NCBI RefSeq assembly: GCF_030063185.1
Contig: NZ_JASISP010000023.1
Location: 1 to 64,000 of the forward strand
Origin: Arthrobacter sp. H35-D1
GTDB taxonomy: Bacteria; Actinomycetota; Actinomycetes; Actinomycetales; Micrococcaceae
Reading direction: 5' to 3'
DNA length: 64,000 nucleotides
Shown: one piece after another, positions 28,250 through 36,076 of the stretch
Layout: each line of letters opens with the position of its first letter
How positions within the stretch are numbered: the stretch's first letter is position 1
Program-made: the position numbers and the translations under genes
The notes under the pieces: model-generated
What the model saw: only the letters and a program-made list of their open reading frames with translations
The model's database searches: none
What the model was told of the DNA's origin: nothing

Positions 28250-28969
28250 ATGGACAATTCTAGCGGCGTTGGCGTCATTGACAAAGCGGCCCTAGTGCTT
28301 GATGCACTCGAGGCCGGTCCCACCACTTTGGCGCAACTTGTTGCTGCCACCGGACTGGCCCGTCCCACCGTGCACAGGCTGGCACTTGCCTTGGTACATC
28401 ATAGACTCGTCAGCCGCGACATGCAGGGCCGGTTCGTGCTGGGCGCCCGGCTCGTGGAGCTGGCCTCCGCCGCCGGCGAGGACAGGCTCATTGCGGCCGC
28501 CGGCCCAGTGCTGCTCCAATTGCGCGACTCCACCGGCGAGAGCGCCCAGATCTTCCGCCGCCAAGGCGATTCCCGCGTGTGCGTGGCTTCGGCCGAACGC
28601 CCCATCGGCCTGCGCGACACCATCCCGGTCGGCACCCAGCTGACCATGAAGGCCGGCTCGGCCGCACAAGTACTGCTGGCGTGGGAGGACCACGAACGAC
28701 TGCTCGAGGGATTGCACAGCGCCCGCTTCACTCCAACCGTGCTGGCCGGTGTCCGACGTCGTGGGTGGGGACAGTCGCTGGGCGAACGGGAACCCGGGGT
28801 CGCCTCGGTCTCGGCACCGGTGCGCGGACCCTCTGGACGCGTGATCGCCGCCGTCTCCATCTCCGGTCCCATCGAGCGCCTGACCCGCCAGCCCGGCCGT
28901 CTGCACGCCGAAATCGTGTGCAACGCCTCGCGCATCCTGACCGAAGCCCTGCGCAAAAGCGCTACCTGA
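28250..28969 (+). CDS. ndgR: IclR-family regulator of leucine biosynthesis (NdgR/LtbR type)
   Basis: A 239-residue IclR protein. The N-terminal winged helix-turn-helix lies at about 10-65 (TTLAQLVAATGLARPTVHRL) and the IclR effector domain follows. The start MDNSSGVGVIDKA matches, from memory, the very conserved N-terminus of Streptomyces NdgR, so ATG28250 is used rather than 28229. Orthologues (LtbR, NdgR, AreB) sit divergently to leuCD and control leucine genes. The leader is short, since the candidate -10 lies about 20 bp before ATG. Confidence 0.92.
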   Translation: MDNSSGVGVIDKAALVLDALEAGPTTLAQLVAATGLARPTVHRLALALVHHRLVSRDMQGRFVLGARLVELASAAGEDRLIAAAGPVLLQLRDSTGESAQIFRRQGDSRVCVASAERPIGLRDTIPVGTQLTMKAGSAAQVLLAWEDHERLLEGLHSARFTPTVLAGVRRRGWGQSLGEREPGVASVSAPVRGPSGRVIAAVSISGPIERLTRQPGRLHAEIVCNASRILTEALRKSAT

Positions 28970-29424
28970 GAGCCGGCTCTCCCGGCCTGCCCCGCCCTTG
29001 CCTGGGCCACCGACCCGCACTGACCGCGACGGTCGGCAAAATGCCCATTGAAGGTCGGGGGGATCAAGCGTAAAACGGAGCTATGGCAAAGATCAGTCTG
29101 GGGATTCTTCAGGACACACCAATACGGGACACTGGGAGACTGGGAGACTGGGAAGTGTGAAGATTTGGACTCGCTGGCGGCATTGGGCAACCCTTTCCGC
29201 AGGCCCCTCAGGCGCGCTGGTTGCGGGCTACGTCCCAGCGGGCCGCATCCCTGGGCTTGTCGGCGCGCCGGCACATGCCTCGCCACACGCCATTCGGGGC
29301 ATGGCACCGAAGTAGTTTCAGGAGTCCCACGGACTCCTGAAACATTTTTACAGTTGAATTCATTGGCCGCCGGGCATCCTCCGGTTTCCCTTGGCGGGCA
29401 CCTGCAGCGTCGAAAGGTGATGCC
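28970..29424. other. Non-coding, structured interval between ndgR and the HtrA-like gene
   Basis: A stretch of 455 bp with no convincing gene on either strand. It holds three tandem copies of ACTGGGAG/A (29131-29154), a 10-bp stem at 29211-29220/29235-29244 with one mismatch, and a perfect 13-bp terminator-type hairpin at 29315-29343. A small RNA on the plus strand is possible. Confidence 0.45.
29315..29350 (+). terminator. Rho-independent terminator-like hairpin
   Basis: GTTTCAGGAGTCC pairs perfectly with GGACTCCTGAAAC around a CAC loop and is followed by ATTTTTA. This has the form of an intrinsic terminator on the plus strand. It lies 345 bp after the ndgR stop and about 75 bp before the protease gene. 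Confidence 0.75.
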
Positions 29425-30510
29425 ATGCGTTCCTCAATGCGCACAGCGTGTGGGGCGATCCTCGCCACCGCAATGATCGTAGGAGTTTCCGGCTGCACGG
29501 CCGGCAGCAGCCAAAAAGAATCTCCCCCTGCTTCCGGAACACCCCCGGCAGCCGCCGCAAGTGCGGCCGTCACAGCAGCAGGTGCCACAGGAAAGGGCCT
29601 TGCGGCTGTCCCCGGAATCGTCCGGAAACTCGAACCGTCGGTCGTGACCATACAAACCCAGATCGGCCTCGGCAGCGGCGTTGTCTATCACAGCGACGGC
29701 ACCATCGTCACCGATGCCCACGTGGTGGAGGACATGCAAGGACAACCCTTCAAAACCGTGCAAGTTCAATTCGCCGACGGCAAGCAGGCGTCGGCTCAGG
29801 TGCTCGGCGTCGACAACATCACGGACGTCGCCGTGATCCGCGCCGACCGGACCAACTTGCCCGTCCCGGAATTTGCGTCGACCGAGCCTGCGGTGGGTGC
29901 GCTGTGCGTGGTCATCGGCAGTCCCCTGGGCCTCGACGAGACGGTCACGGCCGGCATCATCTCCGCACTGCACCGGGACATCCCGCCGTCGACGGACGCA
30001 CCGCATGGCAAGATCAATCTGATCCAAACGGATGCACCCATCTCCCCCGGCAATTCCGGCGGCGCGGTGAGCAACTACAAAGGACAAATAGTTGGCTTGT
30101 CCGAAGCCTACCTGCCACCCAGTTCCGGTGCCGTGTCAATCGGCTTTGTCACCCCGGCCACAACCATCACCAACGTCGCAAACCAGCTGTTGAAGAACGG
30201 CACCGTGAAGCATGCCTACCTCGGCGTCGGCCTGGGTGACATTTCCCCGCAAATTGCGCACGAATTCAAGCTGCCGTCCACGAACGGGGCCTTGGTCATC
30301 AAGGTTGCCTCGGGCGGACCGGCTGCTGCGGCAGCCATCAAGACCGGGGACGTGATCATTCGCATTGGCAGCACACCGGTGGCCAACGTAACCGACCTGC
30401 TGGAGGCGCTGAGCGGCGACACCCCGGGCCAGCAGGTCGACGTCACGGTCCAGCGAGGCAGCACCACCAAAACTCTTGGAGCAACCCTGGGCGACCAACC
30501 CACGTCCTAG
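29425..30510 (+). CDS. HtrA/DegP-like trypsin-type serine protease with PDZ domain, probable lipoprotein
   Basis: A 361-residue protein. A signal peptide ends in the lipobox-like VGVSGC, so it is probably membrane-tethered outside the cell. The catalytic triad is visible: His in TDAHVV, Asp in DVAVIRAD and Ser in PGNSGGAVS. A PDZ domain covers about the last 100 residues (KHAYLGVGLGDIS, KTGDVIIRIGSTPV). HtrA proteins cut misfolded or signalling proteins in the envelope. It is a single gene, closely preceded by a terminator-like hairpin. Confidence 0.9.
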   Translation: MRSSMRTACGAILATAMIVGVSGCTAGSSQKESPPASGTPPAAAASAAVTAAGATGKGLAAVPGIVRKLEPSVVTIQTQIGLGSGVVYHSDGTIVTDAHVVEDMQGQPFKTVQVQFADGKQASAQVLGVDNITDVAVIRADRTNLPVPEFASTEPAVGALCVVIGSPLGLDETVTAGIISALHRDIPPSTDAPHGKINLIQTDAPISPGNSGGAVSNYKGQIVGLSEAYLPPSSGAVSIGFVTPATTITNVANQLLKNGTVKHAYLGVGLGDISPQIAHEFKLPSTNGALVIKVASGGPAAAAAIKTGDVIIRIGSTPVANVTDLLEALSGDTPGQQVDVTVQRGSTTKTLGATLGDQPTS

Positions 30511-30588
30511 CGGTGTGCCGAGGAAACATTGTGCAAAAGTGGAGAAGCACGGCAAGCAGGATCCCACCCTTCGGGCTAGGGTGTGGGC

Positions 30589-31119
30589 ATGACGAAATAC
30601 ACGGTGTTTCTGCGCGGGGTCAACGTGGGCGGCGTCAACATCAAAATGGCCAATCTTCGCCAGGCCCTTGCCACCCTTCCCGTGGCCAACGTCAAAACGC
30701 TGCTGGCCTCCGGCAACGTCGTGTGCACGGCAGAGGCCTCCGCCGCAGAGCTCAAATCCATGGTGGAAACGCTGCTGCGCGAGTCCTTCGGCTACGACGC
30801 GTGGGTGGTTGTGGTGGACGACTCCCAGCTGGCTGCCATCATCGAGGCCTGCCCCTACCCCGCCGACGACGCCACCCACCACGCCTACATCACCCTGTCT
30901 TCGGATCCGGCCGTTCTTGACGAATTGGCCCGCCACGCGGCTGAGCTTCCCGGGGTGGAACTTGCGCGGCTGGGACCAGGCGCACTGGCGTGGCAGGCTA
31001 CGGCCGGCGGAACCCTCGACAACCCCTTCAGCAAGCTTTCTGCCAGGCCGCGCTACAAAAGCACGACGACGACCCGCAACTTGCGCACGCTGCTCAAGTG
31101 CCGCGACGCCTTGGCCTGA
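30589..31119 (+). CDS. DUF1697 family protein
   Basis: A 176-residue protein. The opening TKYTVFLRGVNVGGVNIKMA and the LLASGNVVC block are the DUF1697 signature; the C-terminus KSTTTRNLRTLLK is equally typical. No biochemical function is known for the family. ATG30589 has AGGG about 7 nt upstream; GTG30583 is also in frame. Confidence 0.85.
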   Translation: MTKYTVFLRGVNVGGVNIKMANLRQALATLPVANVKTLLASGNVVCTAEASAAELKSMVETLLRESFGYDAWVVVVDDSQLAAIIEACPYPADDATHHAYITLSSDPAVLDELARHAAELPGVELARLGPGALAWQATAGGTLDNPFSKLSARPRYKSTTTTRNLRTLLKCRDALA

Positions 31120-31163
31120 TCCCCACGCCCTCCCCCCACTCGCAAGCTCGCGGCGGGTCCCTC

Positions 31164-31186
31164 GGGCGCGTGGGCCCACCACGCCC
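31164..31186. terminator. GC-rich palindrome between convergent genes
   Basis: GGGCGCGTGGG faces CCCACCACGCCC with one bulge, directly between the stops of the DUF1697 gene and the GTPase gene. It may end transcription in both directions. There is no T-run, so the call is weak. Confidence 0.3.
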
Positions 31187-31195
31187 TCCCATTCG

Positions 31196-32809
31196 TCAGG
31201 GACGGGCTGCTGCCAGGGCTTGCTGGAAGGCACGGTAGCGGGCAATCTCGGCCTCCACGGGGGCCTCCACCTGCGTACCGGCCACCCCGGCAACACTTTC
31301 GCGCAGCCGCCGTCGAGCTTGGGCCGCCCGCGCCCTGGCACCGGCCAGCGCCAGGAGCTTGCTGGAGACGGCCAGGAATACCCCCAGCACCACCCCCGCC
31401 AACACCCTGAGCGTGGGCAGCGGCCAGCCCTCCACACTGGGGGCAACAGGAACGGAGAACTGGAAGTAGCCCAGCACCGCCAGCACGCCCAACCAGGCTA
31501 GGCCGCCCACGGCCACCAACAGGGCAAGCCACTGGACGACGGCGAACACGGGCCACCACCAAGCGCGGGTGTTGGCCTTCAGGTCGGTGCCGGCCACAGC
31601 CTGGTCCAACGCGTCGGGCAAGCCCTCGCGATGGCTGCGCGCGGATGTCCGGATGGAGGCGCGCCACGGACCGGAGGCACCCTCGCTGGCCGCGTCGGCA
31701 AAGTTGCGGATCGAGGAATCGATCCGGGCCAGTTCGGCAGCGCCGGAGGGCGGCAGCGAAGTACGGTTCAGCTCGGAGGAATCATCCCTGCGCAGGCTCA
31801 GGCGACGCAGCGGATCCTTGCGGAAACGGCTCAACCAGCGCGTCACCGGCCAACCCGTCGCCTTGGTGGCGTCGAGCCGGTAGGAGGTGTGCACGGCCTC
31901 CACCACCGTTTCAACATGCACCGCTTCGGCCAGCCCGGCAGCCAGCTGCTTCCGGTCCTGTTGGTGCACGCCTGCTGCGTCGCCGTCGCCGGAAGCCGCG
32001 GCCAAACGCTGCGCTGCCACGCCAACATCGGCCGCCAGCCGGGCCGACTTGGCCGCCTTCGCCTTCACCACGGAAGCAATGCGCTCCCGCAACTCGGCTA
32101 CGCCGTCGCCGGTCACTGCCGACACCGCGGCCACCTGCGCCTTGCCCAGGCCGTCGCGCTCCAGAATGGTGGCCAGCGAATCCAGCACCGGCTTCACCTC
32201 GGCCGGGGCCAGCTTGTCCACCTGGTTCAGCACCACCAGGGTCACGGCGGCGTGGCTGGAAAAGGGCCGAATAAAGTCGTTGTGCACGGCGGCGTCGGCA
32301 TACTTTTGCGGGTCAACCACCCACACCAGGACGTCGACCTGGCCGGCCAGGCGCTCCACAATGGCGCGGTTGCCCAACTGGACCGAATCGAAATCCGGCA
32401 GGTCAAGCAAAACCAGCCCGCCGGCGTCGTCCATCAGGCCCTGCACGGGAGTGCCTTCGCGACGGTCCGCGACCTCGAGCCAGTCAAGCAGCGGCGCGCT
32501 TCCGGGCATGCCCCAAACCATGGCCAGCGGTTCGTTGGTGGTGGGGCGGCGGACGGCCACCTGCGCGGCATCGGTGCCAGCCACGGCGTTGAAAAGCGAG
32601 GATTTGCCGCTGCCCGTGGCGCCAAAGAAGCCGACGACGGTGTGGTCGGCACTCAGCGAACGGCGTGAAGACGCCCGCTCCAGCACGCCGTACACCTGCT
32701 CCAAAGTGGCGTCGTCGAGGCGTCCCTCGCCCAGTTCGCGTGCCTCGTTCAGGGCCGCCAGCGAGCGGTCAAGGGTGGATTCGGCGCGCGTGTGGCGGTG
32801 GCGGCTCAT
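31196..32809 (-). CDS. Dynamin-like GTPase, second of a tandem pair
   Basis: A 537-residue protein. The GTPase domain is N-terminal: P-loop GFFGATGSGKSSLFNAVAG, switch I RRPTTNEP, G3 LLDLPDFDS and G4 LNQVDK. The C-terminal half is helical, with a hydrophobic pair of membrane segments (about 410-460: VFAVVQWLALLVAVGGLAWL, then VLAVLGYFQF). This layout fits bacterial dynamin-like proteins that act at the membrane. Its ATG overlaps the stop of the preceding GTPase gene by 4 nt, so they are co-expressed and may form hetero-oligomers, as in Streptomyces DynA/DynB. Confidence 0.75.
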   Translation of the reverse strand: MSRHRHTRAESTLDRSLAALNEARELGEGRLDDATLEQVYGVLERASSRRSLSADHTVVGFFGATGSGKSSLFNAVAGTDAAQVAVRRPTTNEPLAMVWGMPGSAPLLDWLEVADRREGTPVQGLMDDAGGLVLLDLPDFDSVQLGNRAIVERLAGQVDVLVWVVDPQKYADAAVHNDFIRPFSSHAAVTLVVLNQVDKLAPAEVKPVLDSLATILERDGLGKAQVAAVSAVTGDGVAELRERIASVVKAKAAKSARLAADVGVAAQRLAAASGDGDAAGVHQQDRKQLAAGLAEAVHVETVVEAVHTSYRLDATKATGWPVTRWLSRFRKDPLRRLSLRRDDSSELNRTSLPPSGAAELARIDSSIRNFADAASEGASGPWRASIRTSARSHREGLPDALDQAVAGTDLKANTRAWWWPVFAVVQWLALLVAVGGLAWLGVLAVLGYFQFSVPVAPSVEGWPLPTLRVLAGVVLGVFLAVSSKLLALAGARARAAQARRRLRESVAGVAGTQVEAPVEAEIARYRAFQQALAAARP

Positions 32810-34605
32810 GCGTGGCCTCCCATTTCACCGAGGCTGGCCAATTCAGCCGCGAGTATCCGCAACCGGGCGGCCGGAGCTTCGAAGGCATCTTGTTCATCGC
32901 CGATTCGCTCCAGAAAGCGCCGCTTTTCATGCCCCAGCAGGCTTTCGCAGCGTGCCTCGAGCGAGCGCTTGGCTTCCTTGGCCAGACGCCGCACGGCATC
33001 TTCTCCAAAGACGGCTTCCAACAGTTTCTGGCCGACGACGGCGGTGCCTCCCGCAATGCCCACCTCGGCTCCCGTCAATCCCCCGGTGAAGGAAAAGACC
33101 ACCACCATCAGCACCACGCCCAGGCCGTTGACGCCAAAGGAAAGCAACCTGGCCTGGGAGCGTTTCGCGGCGCCTTCGGCCCGGATGAGTTCCATGACTT
33201 CGCCTTGCCAGGCACGGATTTCGGCAGCCGATTCGGCGGCAAAGCCTGCGCTCGGGGCGGAAAGATCGTCCGTTCCCAGAAGCTGCCGGCCGGCCGGGTC
33301 CGCACGCCAGCGCTGGTCCGCGTCTTCCGAAGCGCGGGATGCCTGGTCGACGATGACGGCCTGCAGCCCCGTCTCAATCGCTGTTTCAACCTTGACGGCC
33401 GGCGGCGGCTGGCCCTTGAAGAAAGCCCCGATCCGATCGCGCAGCCGGCCAATGCCGGATTCGATGGCACGGAAGAACTCCCCGGTGCCCACGAAGTCCT
33501 GCCACCTGGCCAGCACTTCCCCGCGCAACAACGTTCCGTCGCTGCTGGCCTTGCTGATGCGGGCTGCCGCGTCGGCAAAGGCTGATTCGACGTCCTGGGC
33601 CAGTTGCCGGCCGGCGTCCTGCTGCGCCGTGGCGGCCGTGGCCAGCACCTCCAGCCGTCCGGAGAGGGAACGGACGGTGCCATTAAGGGTCCGGCGCACA
33701 ATGTCCGCACGGCCGGCCGCATCGTCGCCGATGTCCCGCAGCCAGTCATGGATGGGTGCAACGGCCTGCCCGGGGAGCATGCCGAGCCCATCAACGGCCG
33801 TTTCCGCAACCACAAACAAGTGCGCGCCGGCAAGGCCCTCGCGCTGGAGCATGGCCCGCAGGTCCTCGGCCACTTCGGCTTCAGCACCCTGCGGCATACG
33901 GTCCAAAATGACAGCCACCGTGATGTCCCGGGACGCCGCATCCAGCAGCAGTTTCCACGGCACGGCGTCCGCGTACCTGTTGGCCGTGGTGACAAAGAGC
34001 CACAGGTCCGCCGCAGCGAGCAGTTGCCCTGCCAGCTGGCGGTTGTCATCGGAGATGGAATCGACGTCGGGCGCGTCAAGAAGCGCCACCCCGGCGGGAA
34101 CGGCACTGTCCGCCACCAGCACCAGGGAGGTCATGGCCGAGGCGTCGGGGGACGCGCCCGCCCGCGAGGCCGGTGTTTGTTCCTTGGCGAGTTCCCCGTG
34201 CACGCGGTGCAGCGTGGGCAGGACCCTGGCGGAGGTGAACCAGGAGGCGTCGTCGGGGTGGTGCAGCAGGATGGGCTGGCGCGTGGTGGGACGGATGGCG
34301 CCCGAACGGGTCACCGGATGGCCCACCAGGGCGTTGACGAGCGTTGACTTCCCCGCCCCCGTGGACCCGCCCACCACGGCCAAGAGCGGCGCGTCCAGGC
34401 TCTTCCAGCGGGGCAGGATGTAGTCGTCCAACTGCGCTTGGGCTGCGGAGGCCGCGGCGCGTGCCTCATCGACGCCCGGCAGCGCGAGGGGAAGATCCAG
34501 CCCCGCAAGCTCCGTGCGCACACTTTCCAGCAGCTCAATGGCTGCTTCTTGCACCAAGGCAGCGGCGCCATTGCCGCCTGACTGAGTTGAATCGGAGGGG
34601 TTCAC
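32806..34605 (-). CDS. Dynamin-like GTPase, first of a tandem pair
   Basis: A protein of about 599 residues. P-loop GGSTGAGKSTLVNALVG, switch I SGAIRPTTRQP, G3 LLDAPDVDS, and then LLDAASRDITVAVILDRMP in place of a canonical NKxD, so nucleotide specificity is uncertain. A hydrophobic segment around GVVLMVVVFSFTGGLTGAEV in the C-terminal third suggests membrane insertion; a helical tail follows. GTG34605 is used because GAAG lies just upstream; ATG34644 is in frame without a ribosome binding site. It is paired with the next GTPase. Confidence 0.75.
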   Translation of the reverse strand: MNPSDSTQSGGNGAAALVQEAAIELLESVRTELAGLDLPLALPGVDEARAAASAAQAQLDDYILPRWKSLDAPLLAVVGGSTGAGKSTLVNALVGHPVTRSGAIRPTTRQPILLHHPDDASWFTSARVLPTLHRVHGELAKEQTPASRAGASPDASAMTSLVLVADSAVPAGVALLDAPDVDSISDDNRQLAGQLLAAADLWLFVTTANRYADAVPWKLLLDAASRDITVAVILDRMPQGAEAEVAEDLRAMLQREGLAGAHLFVVAETAVDGLGMLPGQAVAPIHDWLRDIGDDAAGRADIVRRTLNGTVRSLSGRLEVLATAATAQQDAGRQLAQDVESAFADAAARISKASSDGTLLRGEVLARWQDFVGTGEFFRAIESGIGRLRDRIGAFFKGQPPPAVKVETAIETGLQAVIVDQASRASEDADQRWRADPAGRQLLGTDDLSAPSAGFAAESAAEIRAWQGEVMELIRAEGAAKRSQARLLSFGVNGLGVVLMVVVFSFTGGLTGAEVGIAGGTAVVGQKLLEAVFGEDAVRRLAKEAKRSLEARCESLLGHEKRRFLERIGDEQDAFEAPAARLRILAAELASLGEMGGHA

Positions 34606-34734
34606 AGCTTCATCATGCCAGTTCGGGGCACCAGTGAACGGCATTGCGGCACAGAGTACGGCTAATTTTCAAGGCACCGGTGGTTGAGCCTGCCGAAATC
34701 CGGATTGCCAGGCCCGCCATGATTGCTGCGTACC

Positions 34735-34787
34735 GTTGGCGCCTAATGGCGCGCCACTGCCGCCGTGGCGAGCCATTAGGTGCCAAC
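34735..34787. repeat. Long imperfect hairpin, REP-like
   Basis: Arms of 23 bp (34735-34757 and 34765-34787) pair at 21 positions around the loop TGCCGCC. The outer sequence is GTTGGCGCCTAATGGC. There is no T-run, so it is not a classical terminator. Confidence 0.65.
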
Positions 34788-34878
34788 CATGCGCAGGCGT
34801 GCACGTGGAAGTCGGCGAGCCGGTCTCGACACGCTGAATCTCGACAAACTGGCGTTGGATGCTCGCCAGGGCAGCAAA

Positions 34879-34907
34879 AAGGCCGGGAATCTTCGATTCC
34901 CGGCCTT
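34879..34907 (-). terminator. Intrinsic terminator after the tRNA genes
   Basis: AAGGCCGGGAATC and GATTCCCGGCCTT form a perfect 13-bp stem with a 3-nt loop. On the minus strand it is followed by TTTTT. It lies just past the 3' end of tRNA-Glu and would end the tRNA-Gln/tRNA-Glu transcript. Confidence 0.85.
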
Positions 34908-34912
34908 GCTTG

Positions 34913-34985
34913 TGACCCCAGCGGGATTCGAACCCGCGTTACCGCCGTGAGAGGGCAGCGTACTAGGCCGCTATACGATGGGGCC
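34913..34985 (-). tRNA. tRNA-Glu (CTC)
   Basis: A 73-nt cloverleaf on the minus strand. The acceptor stem GGCCCCA/TGGGGTC, the anticodon loop CTCTCAC (anticodon CTC) and the T-loop GGGTTCGAATCCC are all present. CCA is not encoded. Confidence 0.96.
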
Positions 34986-35073
34986 CTAATACATTCGCTT
35001 TTGCTCCGCGAACTTCATGAACAGTACCTGAAATTTGCTGTGCACGCCAAACGAAAGGCGGCTTTTGCAAGCG

Positions 35074-35145
35074 CTGGGATACCAGGACTCGAACCTAGAA
35101 TGTCGGTACCAGAAACCGATGTGTTGCCAATTACACCATATCCCA
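35074..35145 (-). tRNA. tRNA-Gln (CTG)
   Basis: A 72-nt cloverleaf on the minus strand. Acceptor stem TGGGATA/TATCCCA, anticodon stem TCGGT/ACCGA with loop TTCTGGT (anticodon CTG), and T-arm AGGTTCGAGTCCT. It lies 88 bp upstream of tRNA-Glu and shares its terminator. Confidence 0.96.
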
Positions 35146-35258
35146 AAGGCTACGTTCTGCCGTGAAATCCGCGGGTTTCCCCGGACTTTCCACGGCCCTC
35201 GCGCCGGGATAAAACTATACCCGAGAGATTGCCGAACACCAAAACGGGAATGCCGTTT

Positions 35259-36071
35259 TCAGCTGAGATGTGCGTCACAATTCAGCGGCGGGGCGCCGAG
35301 CCCAAGCAGCTCGGGCAGCTGGGCCAAGGACCCGATGCCGCGCACGGCACCGGCACTCGCGGCGTCGGCTTTCTCCACTGGCGGCAGTTCCTTCTCGCCC
35401 CTGTTCAGCCACACCCCGAGCAGGCCTGCATTCATCGAGCCCACCCCGTCCACCAGGAAGTTGTCTCCCACGTAGAGAGTTTCCTCCGGCGCGGTCCCCA
35501 GCTGGCGGCAACCTTCCCAAAAGATTTCCGGCCGCGGCTTCGCGGCCTTGACGGTGTCGATGCCCACGAGCACTTCAATTCGCTGCAGGCCGGCACGGTC
35601 AAGTTTGGCGCGCTGATAGTCGTGGACGTTGTTGCTCACGGCCCCGTAGGGAACATTGGCTTCGTCCAACGCGTCCAGGAGCGGCGCCACGTCATCGAAA
35701 GCTCGGAAGTACTGCGGCTGCGCTTCTTCAAAATCGGCGATCCACCGCTGCTCCGCCGGTGCATCGAAACCCGTGAAGCCCACTTGTTCAAAGACTGCCC
35801 GGGCGCGCAGCCCGCGCTGCTGGGCGAACGTGAATTCGCCCAGCACGTAGCGGTCGTAGAATTCCCAGGGATCCGCCATGTACAGGGCGGCAAAGTGGTC
35901 CCATGCGGCCGGGGTGAAGTCCGGCAGCAGCTTGGCCCCGGCAAACACCATGGCGTGCTTGATGGCTTGGTACAGGTCCACGACGGTCTCATCAATATCG
36001 AACAAGACACCCTTGACACGCCCAGCAAGGCAGACAGTTCCAAGGGCGTCTTGCGAAGCGTCAATCGTCAA
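35259..36071 (-). CDS. HAD-family hydrolase
   Basis: A 270-residue HAD phosphatase-like enzyme. Motif I is VLFDIDETVVD, motif II Ser/Asn is in GAVSNNVHD, the motif III Lys is in AAKPRPEIF, and motif IV is YVGDNFLVDG. The helical cap between motifs I and II fits the phosphoglycolate phosphatase/REG-2-like branch. The substrate is unknown. ATG36071 lies 5 bp after the gltX stop, so it is probably co-transcribed with gltX. Confidence 0.85.
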   Translation of the reverse strand: MTIDASQDALGTVCLAGRVKGVLFDIDETVVDLYQAIKHAMVFAGAKLLPDFTPAAWDHFAALYMADPWEFYDRYVLGEFTFAQQRGLRARAVFEQVGFTGFDAPAEQRWIADFEEAQPQYFRAFDDVAPLLDALDEANVPYGAVSNNVHDYQRAKLDRAGLQRIEVLVGIDTVKAAKPRPEIFWEGCRQLGTAPEETLYVGDNFLVDGVGSMNAGLLGVWLNRGEKELPPVEKADAASAGAVRGIGSLAQLPELLGLGAPPLNCDAHLS

Positions 36072-36076
36072 CGTGA

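Larger units (their letters stand above)
34606..34912. other. Intergenic region with palindromic elements
   Basis: About 300 bp without a gene. It contains the long imperfect hairpin 34735-34787 and the tRNA terminator 34879-34907. Two segments (GGTTGAGCCTGCCGAAA at 34682 and GGTCTCGACACGCTGAA at 34824) resemble the arms of intergenic repeats common in actinobacteria. Confidence 0.5.

Noticed and set aside
29048-29476. 142-codon plus-strand frame upstream of the protease gene
   Set aside because: Runs through the terminator hairpin and into the protease gene in another frame, with no coding features.
30136-31446. Minus-strand frame of 436 codons across the protease and DUF1697 genes
   Set aside because: It spans two real plus-strand genes and has no recognisable domain.
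32792-34423. Plus-strand frame of 543 codons opposite the first dynamin-like GTPase
   Set aside because: Ser/Ala/Arg-rich shadow; the opposite strand carries clear GTPase motifs.
34735-34787. Long hairpin as a CRISPR repeat or attachment site of the tRNA genes
   Set aside because: Single copy in the window, no spacers, and no integrase gene or tRNA 3'-end duplication nearby.
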